Below are positions 1 to 6,989 of a stretch of 12,813 nt of DNA, piece by piece; position 1 is the stretch's first letter, and every line of letters begins with the position of its first letter. The position numbers and the translations under genes were made by a program. Source of the stretch: Paludibacteraceae bacterium (lineage in GTDB: Bacteria > Bacteroidota > Bacteroidia > Bacteroidales > Paludibacteraceae); contig CAJGDW010000038.1 of the NCBI GenBank assembly GCA_904502115.1, positions 1 to 12,813 on the forward strand, written 5' to 3'. The notes under the pieces were generated by a model. That model did no database searches and was not told the origin of the DNA. It saw only the letters and a program-made list of their open reading frames with translations.

Positions 1-978
1 CAAATAAGCATCTGCCAACACCAATGCCGTCATGGCTTCTACAATGGGTACTGCACGGGGCAATACACAAGCATCGTGACGTCCTTTGGGTTGCAAGGTA
101 ACGGCATTACCCTCCTTATCGATGGTTTCTTGAGGCTGCATCAAGGTTGGCACGGGCTTAAAGGCTAGCCTAAAGGTAATGGGCATTCCATTGGAAATAC
201 CTCCTTGAATACCGCCAGAATAGTTGGTACGGGTTACTACCTGTCCGTTGCTATCGGTTTCAAACACATCGTTTACCTCAGAGCCTCGTTTGTCTGCTAC
301 CCCAAAGCCCAAACCATAATCAAAACCTTTTACAGCATTGATGGATAGCATTGCTGCCCCTAATTTGGCATGTAATTTATCGAAAACGGGTTCGCCCCAA
401 CCAGCAGGAACACCTGTTACCGAACAAGCAATGATACCTCCAATGGTATCGCCTGCCGCTTTGGCTTCAAGAATAGCTTTTTCTACATCGGTGCTACCAC
501 CTGCTTCGGTAATAGAGGCTTGAATATCGATTGATAAACCCGCTTGTTTCAACATCAGTTGCGCCACAGCACCTGCCACTACGCGGCAAGCGGTTTCGCG
601 CGCCGAACTGCGTCCACCACCTCGGTAATCGCGAAAGCCGTACTTTTCGGTATAAGTGTAATCGGCATGCGATGGACGAAATACCTGACCAATTTGGCTG
701 TAATCGCCGCTGTGTTGATTGGTATTGTAAATAACAAAACCAATGGGAGTTCCCGTGGTTTTTCTTTCAAAAATACCCGATAGGAACTGCACTTTATCGG
801 CCTCGTTGCGCGATGTTGTAAGCGCAGATTGTCCTGGGCGACGACGATCCAATTGGGCTTGTACAAAAGCCTCGTCTATCACCACACCAGCAGGGCAACC
901 GTCAATAACGCCGCCCAATGCTACTCCATGCGATTCACCAAAACAAGTTAGGCGAAAAAGTGTTCCAAAAGTATTCAT
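1..978 (-). CDS. aroC: Chorismate synthase, partial (C-terminal end outside window)
   Basis: Chorismate synthase makes chorismate from 5-enolpyruvylshikimate-3-phosphate, the last step of the shikimate pathway, using reduced FMN; it is cytoplasmic. The frame is open from an ATG at 976-978 to base 1, giving 326 residues; the family is usually about 350-360, so only the C-terminus is missing. All three family signatures are visible: GESHG at residues 14-18 (catalytic His17), the GGGRSSARETA block at about 120-130, and GRHDACVLPRAVPIVEAM beginning near 299. The RRRPGQS and RPSHADYT blocks (about 45-51 and 101-108) are also typical; the second has Ser where many homologues have Gly. The start is firm because MNTFGTLFR is the standard N-terminus. 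No promoter box is obvious upstream, where repeat sequence begins within about 10 bases of the start codon. Confidence 0.97.
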   Translation of the reverse strand, partial: MNTFGTLFRLTCFGESHGVALGGVIDGCPAGVVIDEAFVQAQLDRRRPGQSALTTSRNEADKVQFLSGIFERKTTGTPIGFVIYNTNQHSGDYSQIGQVFRPSHADYTYTEKYGFRDYRGGGRSSARETACRVVAGAVAQLMLKQAGLSIDIQASITEAGGSTDVEKAILEAKAAGDTIGGIIACSVTGVPAGWGEPVFDKLHAKLGAAMLSINAVKGFDYGLGFGVADKRGSEVNDVFETDSNGQVVTRTNYSGGIQGGISNGMPITFRLAFKPVPTLMQPQETIDKEGNAVTLQPKGRHDACVLPRAVPIVEAMTALVLADAYL

Positions 979-988
979 AAAAACGAAG

Positions 989-1020
989 GTCTAAAGTCAA
1001 AAGTCAAACGTCAAAAGTCA
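989..1020. repeat. Heptanucleotide array, GTCRAAA-type, about 4.5 units
   Basis: Successive 7-base units gtctaaa, gtcaaaa, gtcaaac, gtcaaaa and a partial gtcag lie just upstream of the aroC start. The same unit recurs at 5344-5378 and 5462-5475 inside the amidase gene. It shows no coding potential here. About 30 bases downstream lies a palindromic repeat, the same order as in the amidase gene. Confidence 0.85.
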
Positions 1021-1040
1021 GTGCGATGTGAGCGCAGAAG

Positions 1041-1075
1041 CAAGCTCGGTCCCTGAGCCTATCGAAGGGTGCTTG
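1041..1075. repeat. Dispersed palindromic repeat, copy 1 (intergenic)
   Basis: The core ccct-gagcctatcga-aggg (1051-1069) is a hairpin unit whose 4-bp stem flanks an 11-base loop. Outer arms caagc (1041-1045) and gcttg (1071-1075) pair perfectly, separated from the core by an asymmetric bulge. Related copies lie at 5403-5427 and 12602-12636. The loop differs from the other two copies at two positions (cct-at versus ctt-gt). From memory, this CCCTGAGCTTGTCGAAGGG-type unit is dispersed in many bacterial genomes; its function is unknown to me. It sits downstream of the slyD-like gene and could form a hairpin in either transcript, but no T-tract follows. Confidence 0.8.
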
Positions 1076-1121
1076 ATTATGCCGAACCGAAGCCTGACTT
1101 CATGAGCGAAGCGAATAAAGT

Positions 1122-1676
1122 CTATTCACATCCGCCGCAAGAGCAATCGCTGTCGCAAGAGCAACCACCACCGCAGCTACCGCTACAACCACCACAAGAA
1201 GGTTGCATCGATTTTTGAATTTCTTCTAAGCTGGCTTCGCGTTTTACCAACACTTTACCTACAAAGTGCAAGTTTTCGCCTGCCAAAGGATGGTTCAAAT
1301 CGACGGTAACGGTATCGGTACCTACGCTTACAACCGATGCATTGATGCGGTTGCCTTCGTTGTCTTGCAAAGGTACAATATTGCCTTCGAACAAAATGTT
1401 TTCGTCAATTTTTCCGTCAATTTCAAAAATGTTTTTAGGCAAATCGATAACGCTTTCGTCGTCGTATTCGCCATAAGCACGTTCTGCAGGAATGGTAAAA
1501 TCAAATTCACCGTTCACCTCGCAAGCCATGATGGCTTTTTCAAAATCTTCTAACACCATGCCCAAACCGCTGTAAAAAGTAAAAGGTTGTTCGGGAGTGG
1601 TGCTTTCCATTAGTTCATCTTCTTCGCCTACTTTCAAATCGTAAGTAAGGGCTACGTAATAATTTTTTAGTTCCAT
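1122..1676 (-). CDS. slyD: FKBP-type peptidyl-prolyl cis-trans isomerase, SlyD-like, with polycysteine tail
   Basis: This is a cytoplasmic prolyl isomerase and chaperone of the SlyD branch, 184 residues. The FKBP half-domains (about 1-68 and 122-145) flank an insert-in-flap chaperone region (about 69-121). Diagnostic features are FTFYSGLGMVLEDFEKAI (32-49), AYGEYDDESVIDLP (67-80) and VDLNHPLAGENLHF (125-138), the last nearly invariant in SlyD. The C-terminus (161-184) is Gly/Ser-rich with eight cysteines (161, 164, 168, 172, 174, 178, 180, 183) and no histidine. E. coli SlyD has a His/Cys-rich nickel-binding tail, so metal binding is a reasonable inference. The ATG start fits the family N-terminus, and upstream DNA is A-rich without a Shine-Dalgarno. 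A 28-base dispersed repeat core ends about 10 bases upstream of the start codon. Confidence 0.92.
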   Translation of the reverse strand: MELKNYYVALTYDLKVGEEDELMESTTPEQPFTFYSGLGMVLEDFEKAIMACEVNGEFDFTIPAERAYGEYDDESVIDLPKNIFEIDGKIDENILFEGNIVPLQDNEGNRINASVVSVGTDTVTVDLNHPLAGENLHFVGKVLVKREASLEEIQKSMQPSCGGCSGSCGGGCSCDSDCSCGGCE

Positions 1677-1685
1677 TTTTTTATC

Positions 1686-1791
1686 GTTTATTCAATGCTT
1701 CGCATTTCATGAAGTTGCTCACGCTCTGCATAACAAATAAATTTGTTCTGCTCTCGCTTAATCGCAACTTTAGTTGTTGAGTCGTTGAGTC
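1686..1791. repeat. Dispersed intergenic repeat, copy A, with hairpin core
   Basis: Bases 1686-1713 match 12048-12075 exactly (28 nt). The core contains a small hairpin (aatgc-ttc-gcatt) enclosed by ttca/tgaa. Weaker similarity continues: 1724-1785 resembles 12109-12168, sharing ctc-gcata, taaa-ttg, ctctgc/ctcgct and tttagt-gtt segments with gaps. The element ends in two tandem gttgagtc octamers (1776-1791). Both copies lie in the same orientation upstream of a minus-strand gene and downstream of another. Confidence 0.75.
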
Positions 1792-1808
1792 GTCAAGTGA
1801 CAAGTGAC
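1776..1808. repeat. Short tandem octamer/heptamer array
   Basis: Two tandem gttgagtc units (1776-1791) are followed by gt and two tandem caagtga units (1794-1807). The array lies just downstream of the lptD stop codon. It resembles the GGTGAnnC octamers at 12029-12044 and 12640-12663 in unit length and in the GA-rich core. Confidence 0.65.
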
Positions 1809-1820
1809 ACGCGACGGTTG

Positions 1821-4445
1821 TTAATACCAGTTTACACGGCTACCGCTATCACTTTCCATTTCGTATTTCAAGTCTTTTAGCAAGGATGATTTTACGCTAA
1901 TCAAGAAATTATAGGTAGTATGCCTACCAATGGGTACAAAGCTAGCAGACATTTGCCAACAATGCAAATCTTTTGATATGGTACAATTCAAATAATTCCA
2001 TTTATTGTTGGTAATATCGTAATAAGTGGACATGGTTACCGACCATGTTGGGGTCAAATTGATGCGTCCCGAAAGGCTTAAGTTGTGCGTCAATTTGCGG
2101 TCGTACTCCATGATTTCTTTATTAAAGGTAGAGTAACCATATCGAACACTATAGTTAAAGGTTAAACTCCAAGGTACCTTAAATTCAGCATAGGCGGCAT
2201 CTGCCTTTTTGCGTTCTTCCTTCTCTTTTTCGGTACGCATTCCAGCTTTGGTAAGCGGATCGTTCGCTTCTAAGATTTGTTCCAATTCCGATTTAGGTTC
2301 TTCTTGCTCTACAGGTTGCGTTTCTTGTACCTTTTTGTTCTTTTTACGGAAAGTAGCATTATTAAAGGTATATCCGAACGAGGTAGAAGCACTTTTTATA
2401 CGACCCAATACATGATTCTTGCTGGCTTGCGACACATTTACCTTTCGGGGATTGCCATTGCCGTCTAACTGATAGGTATAAGGGTCAAATACCATATCCA
2501 GATTCAGCGAGAACTTATCCAGCACCTTAAACCGCAGGTTGGTATTAATATCAGACCAATTCAGCGAATCGGCAAACATGTTGTACGATGTACTTATGCT
2601 TAAGTTATCGATGATGGTTACCTTTTTGGCCTGCCCCGTAGTATCCCGCTTGCTCCAATACTTCATTTCGACGTTATTGGCTATCGACATATTGATATTA
2701 CCCGATGCCCCCCTACCTGGCGAGCCACCGTATACACCCCCAGCAAATTGGTCGTAGTAGATGGTTTCGGTAGTTCCATCCGCATTGGGGCGTTCATACG
2801 ATCCCCAATATCCCCAACCAGGAGCACCGAAATCGGGCGAGAAAGAAAGACCCACCGAAGGGACTAACTTGTGCCTAAATACGGGCATTTTTTTTCCCGA
2901 TTTGCTTTTGAGCGTATAAAAACCAAACAATTGGGTTTGCATGCTAAGCGACAAATTGCCATCGTAGATGTTGTAAAAGCCAAAGGTAGTATCGCGCACA
3001 ACCGCCCCCGAGGCATCGCCTTCCCATTTTTGTTCGACTTTTTTAAAGTACCATTTCAGGCTATTGTTTAACGACATGTTCATGTTCAGGTACTTGAACA
3101 AGGTAAACGATGCCGAAATAGGCAAGGTATGTTTGACACCATATCTCCAATCGCGCAAATAGTCGGTTTGCAAAAACTCACTTTCTTTGGCTGTTACGCT
3201 ATTGGTAAGGTTCATGGTGTACGACATAGAGATTTTTTCGTACCATTTTTCCTTACCCAATCGTTTTTTACGCTTAAACGGATATTGCCTGCTCATGGTT
3301 AAGTTGAGCGATGGCAATTGCAAGTTGATGGTTGAGTCGGAGGTACGTTGCGTTACGTACATACTGGCCGATAGTGTAAATGGACTTTCGCCAAACTTTT
3401 GCGTTAGCGTAATGGTTGAACTTTTGGTATTTTGCGATAGTTCGTTGGGATTGTAGTAACTATCCACATTGTTTTGCTCATAACTAGAGGTAGAAAAATT
3501 GACGCTGGCCGAGAAAGAGGTATTGGGTGTCATTTTTCTATCTTGCGTATGCGACCATACAAAGCGAAAATCGTTCGATTTTCTATAATCGGGCGTATTG
3601 GGTGTGCCATATACATTCGATACGTAACTAAAATTGAACGAACCACCAAAACGGTAACGCCATTTATACGATGACGCCAACGACAACGACCACGAACCTT
3701 TGGAGTAAATATCGGCCGTAGCGGCTAGGTCGATGTAATCGTTAATGGCAAAATAGTAACCCAACCCTTTGGCATAAAAGCCCCTAGATTGCTCCTCGCC
3801 CAAGGTTGGGAACAAAATACCCGATGAATATTGCGTGTTAATGGGAAAATAACCAAAGGGAATGGCAAGCGGGATGGGAATATCTTCTACCACCATGTAA
3901 GCAGGCCCACTAACAATGTAGCGTCCTTGTTTCATCTTTGCCTTGGTAAGTGCCAAATAAAAGTGAGGGTGCTCATGGTGATTACAAGTGGTATACCTGC
4001 CGTGTTGCAAGCAGTACACGTCTTCTCCTACTTTTTTGGTTTTTTGACTGGTAATATACCCTTCGCCCTGTTGCGTAACCGTTCCATAGATAAAACCCTT
4101 TTTGCTTTTCATGTTGTAGTTTAGCGCCTTGGACTCGATGGTTTCTCTACCCTCTTTGAAAACAGGTGTTCCTTTTAGATTTCCCGTACCATCATCCACT
4201 CCAGTAGCATATACGGTACTGCTATCCAGGTTGACACGAATAAATTCGGCTTTTAGTTCCATCCCTTCGTAAGTAACCTGCGCATCACCGTACAACAAAG
4301 CAATGTTCATACCTTCCATCACAATCGAATCGCGGGCAGTATAAACAATATCGGAAGTAAACTCTGTTGAAGTTTCTTTTGACCACACTGCCATACAAGA
4401 TACAAGCAGCAGGAATAAAACAAGTATGTTAAGAAAACGTTTCAA
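1821..4445 (-). CDS. lptD: LPS-assembly outer-membrane protein LptD (OstA/Imp family)
   Basis: LptD forms the outer-membrane barrel of the Lpt bridge and inserts lipopolysaccharide into the outer leaflet. This 874-residue protein has an N-terminal hydrophobic signal (about 1-22), then an OstA/LptA-like beta-jellyroll (about 30-165; note GDAQVTYEGMELKAEFIRV) with paired cysteines C145 and C154 in the CLQHGRYTTC-NHHEHPHF stretch typical of Bacteroidota LptD. A long barrel of alternating aromatic/polar strands follows, ending in a terminal tyrosine, as expected for BAM substrates. A charged Glu/Lys-rich insert (about 695-750) interrupts the barrel and is probably an extramembrane loop. The start appears to be TTG at 4443-4445: upstream in-frame codons reach a stop at 4470-4472 without ATG or GTG, and LKRFLNILVLFLLL from this TTG makes a good signal peptide. 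LVSC within the signal resembles a lipobox, but a barrel protein need not be lipidated. Confidence 0.93.
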   Translation of the reverse strand: MKRFLNILVLFLLLVSCMAVWSKETSTEFTSDIVYTARDSIVMEGMNIALLYGDAQVTYEGMELKAEFIRVNLDSSTVYATGVDDGTGNLKGTPVFKEGRETIESKALNYNMKSKKGFIYGTVTQQGEGYITSQKTKKVGEDVYCLQHGRYTTCNHHEHPHFYLALTKAKMKQGRYIVSGPAYMVVEDIPIPLAIPFGYFPINTQYSSGILFPTLGEEQSRGFYAKGLGYYFAINDYIDLAATADIYSKGSWSLSLASSYKWRYRFGGSFNFSYVSNVYGTPNTPDYRKSNDFRFVWSHTQDRKMTPNTSFSASVNFSTSSYEQNNVDSYYNPNELSQNTKSSTITLTQKFGESPFTLSASMYVTQRTSDSTINLQLPSLNLTMSRQYPFKRKKRLGKEKWYEKISMSYTMNLTNSVTAKESEFLQTDYLRDWRYGVKHTLPISASFTLFKYLNMNMSLNNSLKWYFKKVEQKWEGDASGAVVRDTTFGFYNIYDGNLSLSMQTQLFGFYTLKSKSGKKMPVFRHKLVPSVGLSFSPDFGAPGWGYWGSYERPNADGTTETIYYDQFAGGVYGGSPGRGASGNINMSIANNVEMKYWSKRDTTGQAKKVTIIDNLSISTSYNMFADSLNWSDINTNLRFKVLDKFSLNLDMVFDPYTYQLDGNGNPRKVNVSQASKNHVLGRIKSASTSFGYTFNNATFRKKNKKVQETQPVEQEEPKSELEQILEANDPLTKAGMRTEKEKEERKKADAAYAEFKVPWSLTFNYSVRYGYSTFNKEIMEYDRKLTHNLSLSGRINLTPTWSVTMSTYYDITNNKWNYLNCTISKDLHCWQMSASFVPIGRHTTYNFLISVKSSLLKDLKYEMESDSGSRVNWY

Positions 4446-4464
4446 TCGGTTAAACCAGAAAGCG

Positions 4465-4472
4465 CAAAGTTA
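4465..4472 (-). promoter_or_regulatory. -7 promoter box of lptD (Bacteroidota type)
   Basis: On the minus strand the sequence TAACTTTG is an exact match to TAnnTTTG, the -7 element of the Bacteroidota primary sigma factor. It ends 19 bases before the TTG start, implying a leader of roughly 15 bases. A -33 TTTG is not clear; only a T-run lies at about the right distance. The position supports the TTG start rather than any later methionine. Confidence 0.55.
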
Positions 4473-4515
4473 CATAAATTAGCGCATAGATAAAAAAGAA
4501 TAAACCTTTTTAAGT

Positions 4516-4544
4516 TTTGTTTATCAAAAAAATAACTACTTTTG
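4516..4544 (+). promoter_or_regulatory. Promoter of the amidase-mlaD operon (Bacteroidota type)
   Basis: TTTG at 4516-4519 and TACTTTTG at 4537-4544 match the -33 and -7 elements (TTTG and TAnnTTTG) with a 17-base spacer, slightly shorter than usual. Transcription would begin near 4548, giving a leader of about 16 bases before the ATG at 4564. It is divergent from the lptD promoter within the same 118-bp spacer. Confidence 0.6.
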
Positions 4545-4563
4545 TAACATTGATATAACAACT

Positions 4564-5745
4564 ATGCAGAAACAATTTCTTCTTATACTTTTCATGTTGA
4601 GTTGCATACTCAACGCAAATGCCTTCACAGTTGTAATAGACGCAGGTCATGGTGGTCACGACGCTGGAGCTGTAGGCGCATTTTCGAAAGAAAAAAATAT
4701 CAACCTAAAATACGCATTAGAAGTGGGCGATTTGATTAAAAAGAATCACCCCGATGTAAAAGTTATCTACACCCGTAACAAAGACGTTTTTGTTAACTTA
4801 AACGAACGTGCCCGCATTGCCAATCGCGCCAAAGCAGATTTATTTATTTCCATTCACACCAATTCTAGCAAAAACAAATCGGCCCATGGCATGGAAACCT
4901 TTACCTTAGGTGCTTCTAAAAGCAAAGAGAACATGGAAGCAGCTATGTTAGAAAACTCGGTAATTTTATTAGAAGATAATTACGAAAAAAAATACGAAGG
5001 GTTTGATCCCAATTCTACCGATTCCTACATCATGTTCGAATTTATGAAAGACCAGTACATGGACAGAAGCATCCATTGTGCCGATCTTATTCAAAGCAAC
5101 ATGATTAACGCAGCTAAACGCAACAACCGTGGGGTAAGACAAGCGGGATTCTTGGTACTTCGTGCCACCACCATGCCTTCTATTCTGATAGAACTAGGGT
5201 TCATATCCAACAAAGAAGAAGAAAAGTTCTTAAACAATAGTAGCAATCAAACAAAAGTTTGCAAAGCTATTTATCAAGGTTTTGCCGACTACAAACACGA
5301 TATTGACAAGCGCAATGGCAAGGCGGAAGATGATGCGAATATAGTCGAAAGTCAAAAGTCGAAAGTCGAAAGTCAAAGCAAGCCGAGTGCAGAGAACAAA
5401 ACGGTCCCTGAGCTTGTCGAAGGGCCCAGTTTTGGCGATGCTGATACGAATAAGATAGAAAGTCAAAAGTCAGAAATTGATGAATCGACTAAACAACCCA
5501 ACGAATCAACAATCGAATATTATTGGCAAATTTTGGTTTCCAAAAACAATTATAAATTAACAGACCCTGTATTTAAAGGACTAACCATTGGCAATGTCAT
5601 TCATGAAAACAACATTTACAAATACATGGTAGGACCTGCCAATAGCAAAGAAGACATTGAATTACAAAGAAACAACATAAAGAAACATTTTCCAGATGCC
5701 TTTATTGTAACGTATCAACAAGGCAAACGCATATACCTAGATTAA
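4564..5745 (+). CDS. amiC: N-acetylmuramoyl-L-alanine amidase (Amidase_3) with C-terminal SPOR-like domain
   Basis: This zinc amidase cleaves the MurNAc-L-Ala bond of peptidoglycan, typically during daughter-cell separation. Residues 1-20 form a signal peptide ending ANA. The catalytic domain spans about 21-245: VVIDAGHGGHDAGAVG (23-38) carries zinc ligand His29, Glu43 is in KEKNINL, His98 in SIHTN, and Glu210 in LIELGF is the expected catalytic residue. The C-terminal block (about 318-393; WQILVSKNNY through KRIYLD) looks like a SPOR-type peptidoglycan-binding fold, assigned by pattern only. The linker (about 258-317) is low-complexity and derives partly from dispersed repeats: it contains VESQKSK heptads and VPELVEG (281-287), encoded by the palindromic unit. 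The gene is first in an operon with the Mce gene 26 bases downstream. The symbol is by family; amiA and amiB homologues cannot be separated here. Confidence 0.92.
   Translation: MQKQFLLILFMLSCILNANAFTVVIDAGHGGHDAGAVGAFSKEKNINLKYALEVGDLIKKNHPDVKVIYTRNKDVFVNLNERARIANRAKADLFISIHTNSSKNKSAHGMETFTLGASKSKENMEAAMLENSVILLEDNYEKKYEGFDPNSTDSYIMFEFMKDQYMDRSIHCADLIQSNMINAAKRNNRGVRQAGFLVLRATTMPSILIELGFISNKEEEKFLNNSSNQTKVCKAIYQGFADYKHDIDKRNGKAEDDANIVESQKSKVESQSKPSAENKTVPELVEGPSFGDADTNKIESQKSEIDESTKQPNESTIEYYWQILVSKNNYKLTDPVFKGLTIGNVIHENNIYKYMVGPANSKEDIELQRNNIKKHFPDAFIVTYQQGKRIYLD
5344..5378 (+). repeat. Heptanucleotide array inside the amidase gene, 5 units
   Basis: Five uninterrupted 7-base units run gtcgaaa, gtcaaaa, gtcgaaa, gtcgaaa, gtcaaag. 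Three units equal 21 bases, so translation gives the seven-residue period VESQKSK. The unit matches the noncoding array at 989-1020. Two more units lie at 5462-5475. GTCRAAA has no stop codon in any forward frame, so insertion in this orientation leaves a gene open apart from frame shifts. Confidence 0.85.
5403..5427. repeat. Dispersed palindromic repeat, copy 2 (within amidase coding sequence)
   Basis: ggtccct (5403-5409) pairs with agggccc (5421-5427) with one T/C mismatch, around the loop gagcttgtcga. It is translated as VPELVEG plus neighbours in the amidase linker. The mismatch sits at the same stem position as in copy 3 (12609/12629). The 9-base segment gagtgcaga at 5385-5393 corresponds to gagcgcaga at 1030-1038, at the same distance from the palindrome as in copy 1. 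Confidence 0.85.
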
Positions 5746-5771
5746 ATTTGTAAATCCTAAACAGAAATTAT

Positions 5772-6689
5772 ATGAAAAATTTTAAGCTATCTCGCGAAAT
5801 CAAAATTGGTGTCGTAGTTGTTATAGCCATTGGAATGCTCTATTTTGGCTTAAACTACCTAAAGGGAATCAACATATTCCAACCTACCACCTACTTTTAT
5901 GCTCAATACGATAGAGTAGATGGCATCGTTCCCACTACACCCGTTATGATTAACGGATACCAAGTAGGTCATGTAAGTGAAATTATTTTTGATTACACAA
6001 AAGAAGCTCCTATTACCCTACAAATTACCGTTGACGAAAACCTAGTAGTACCCCAAGGTACCATTGCAGAGGTTTACGATACCGGTTTGATGGGTGATAA
6101 AGCCATTCAATTGAAACTAGGCAAAAGCAAAGAGCTAATGCAACCTGGCGATACATTGAAAACCAGCATCCAAGGAGGTTTAATGGACGCAGTATCGACC
6201 GCTCTTTTAGAACCTATCGAAGCCATGATGCCCGAACTAGACTCTACGCTTACTGCTGTAAAAGAGATTGTGCAAGGTCAAAGAATTCAAGAAATCATGG
6301 CAAACACCGCCAATGCAACCAACAACTTGCAAAACGCATCTGCACGCTTGGATTCCATGATGGCAAACGACATTCAAGTAGCAATCAAAGACATTAAAAA
6401 CATTGCTGCAAATTTCTCGAACGTAAGTAACGAAATCAATGCTGTTCAATGGGACAGTACCTTGCATAGCATCGAGACTGTTATTGCTAATCTAGAGATG
6501 GTAAGCAACCAAATTAAAAGCAATAACAACACCTTGGGAGCCTTGCTAAACGACAAAGAATTGTATCAAAACCTAGACTCTACGGTTCAAAGCGCCAATG
6601 CACTATTAATTGACCTTAAAGAGAACCCAAAACGTTACGTACATTTCTCTGTTTTTGGTAGCAAAGAGAAAAAAGAGGAAAAAAAATAA
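5772..6689 (+). CDS. mlaD: MlaD/Mce-family lipid transport protein
   Basis: MCE proteins sit between inner and outer membranes and carry phospholipids, usually working with an MlaE/MlaF ABC permease and ATPase, which are not in this window. The 305-residue product has a short cytoplasmic start, one transmembrane anchor (about 12-29) and an MCE domain (about 36-115) with the typical D-RVDGIVPTTPVMINGYQVGHV block and the GLMGDKAIQL segment. A long helical, Asn/Gln-rich C-terminal region (about 130-290) is probably coiled coil, and the end is Lys/Glu-rich. The gene follows the amidase by 26 bases and ends the operon at the terminator beginning 32 bases after its stop. Bacteroidota commonly pair this gene with the amidase. 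The mlaD symbol is by family only. Confidence 0.88.
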   Translation: MKNFKLSREIKIGVVVVIAIGMLYFGLNYLKGINIFQPTTYFYAQYDRVDGIVPTTPVMINGYQVGHVSEIIFDYTKEAPITLQITVDENLVVPQGTIAEVYDTGLMGDKAIQLKLGKSKELMQPGDTLKTSIQGGLMDAVSTALLEPIEAMMPELDSTLTAVKEIVQGQRIQEIMANTANATNNLQNASARLDSMMANDIQVAIKDIKNIAANFSNVSNEINAVQWDSTLHSIETVIANLEMVSNQIKSNNNTLGALLNDKELYQNLDSTVQSANALLIDLKENPKRYVHFSVFGSKEKKEEKK

Positions 6690-6720
6690 AATAACATTTT
6701 TAACATATTTTAACAAACAT

Positions 6721-6758
6721 ATAAGAACCTACTCATTTTCAGTAGGTTCTTATTTTTT
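6721..6758 (+). terminator. Rho-independent terminator after mlaD
   Basis: A perfect 13-bp stem (6721-6733 with 6741-6753, including aagaacctact/agtaggttctt) closes a 7-base loop (cattttc) and runs into six Ts (6753-6758). It lies 32 bases after the mlaD stop codon. Confidence 0.93.
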
Positions 6759-6949
6759 CGCAAAAATTGCGGGATTTTTACCGCAAACTTTAAATGTTTG
6801 AAATTCAATCATTTTAATATTTACGCTTTTGTAAATATCTGATTTTCTGTGCATTACAACAAGATGTTATTTATCAAATAGTTACATTTTTTTTTAGAAT
6901 TCCAAACTTTTAGTCATTTTTTTTTTCACAAAATAATATAGACTTTTGC

Positions 6950-6988
6950 ATGGACACAAAACGAAACCTTAGAAAAAGTACTCATTAA
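6950..6988 (+). CDS. Possible 12-codon leader peptide upstream of dnaA
   Basis: An ATG at 6950 opens a short frame reading MDTKRNLRKSTH and ending in TAA at 6986-6988; a single base separates it from the dnaA ATG at 6990. It is rich in Lys/Arg. Termination next to the dnaA start could couple translation or regulate initiation, but no comparative evidence is available and chance is a fair alternative. Whether it is transcribed depends on where the dnaA promoter lies, which I cannot place. Confidence 0.25.
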   Translation: MDTKRNLRKSTH

Positions 6989-6989
6989 A

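Larger units (their letters stand above)
6690..6989. other. AT-rich spacer upstream of dnaA
   Basis: This 300-base spacer holds the terminator of the mlaD operon (6721-6758), a small inverted repeat (TTGCGG at 6767-6772 with CCGCAA at 6781-6786, 8-base loop) that could be an operator or a secondary hairpin, two long T-tracts (6887-6895 and 6917-6926) and a 12-codon leader frame (6950-6988). A gacttttgc segment near 6941-6949 resembles a -7 box but has four rather than two bases between TA and TTTG. No cluster of TTATCCACA-type DnaA boxes is visible; single degenerate matches are all I see, so I do not call an origin. Confidence 0.6.

Noticed and set aside
989..1020. CRISPR array
   Set aside because: Units are 7 bases, contiguous and without spacers; no cas genes are present.
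4391..4445. LptD as a lipoprotein, from LVSC in the signal region
   Set aside because: The protein has all the features of LptD and a barrel C-terminus; a lipobox-like tetrapeptide within a signal peptide is not sufficient, though it is not excluded.
5230..5466. Minus-strand open frame across the amidase linker (contains PFDKLRDR)
   Set aside because: It is antisense to a well-supported gene; its openness follows from the palindrome and heptads having few stops on that strand.
6610..6801. Plus-strand frame crossing the end of mlaD
   Set aside because: It reads through the strong terminator hairpin and overlaps mlaD out of frame, so it is a chance frame.
6754..6989. Chromosomal origin next to dnaA
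   Set aside because: The spacer is AT-rich with T-tracts, but I find no cluster of TTATCCACA-type boxes, only isolated degenerate matches; in this phylum oriC need not adjoin dnaA.
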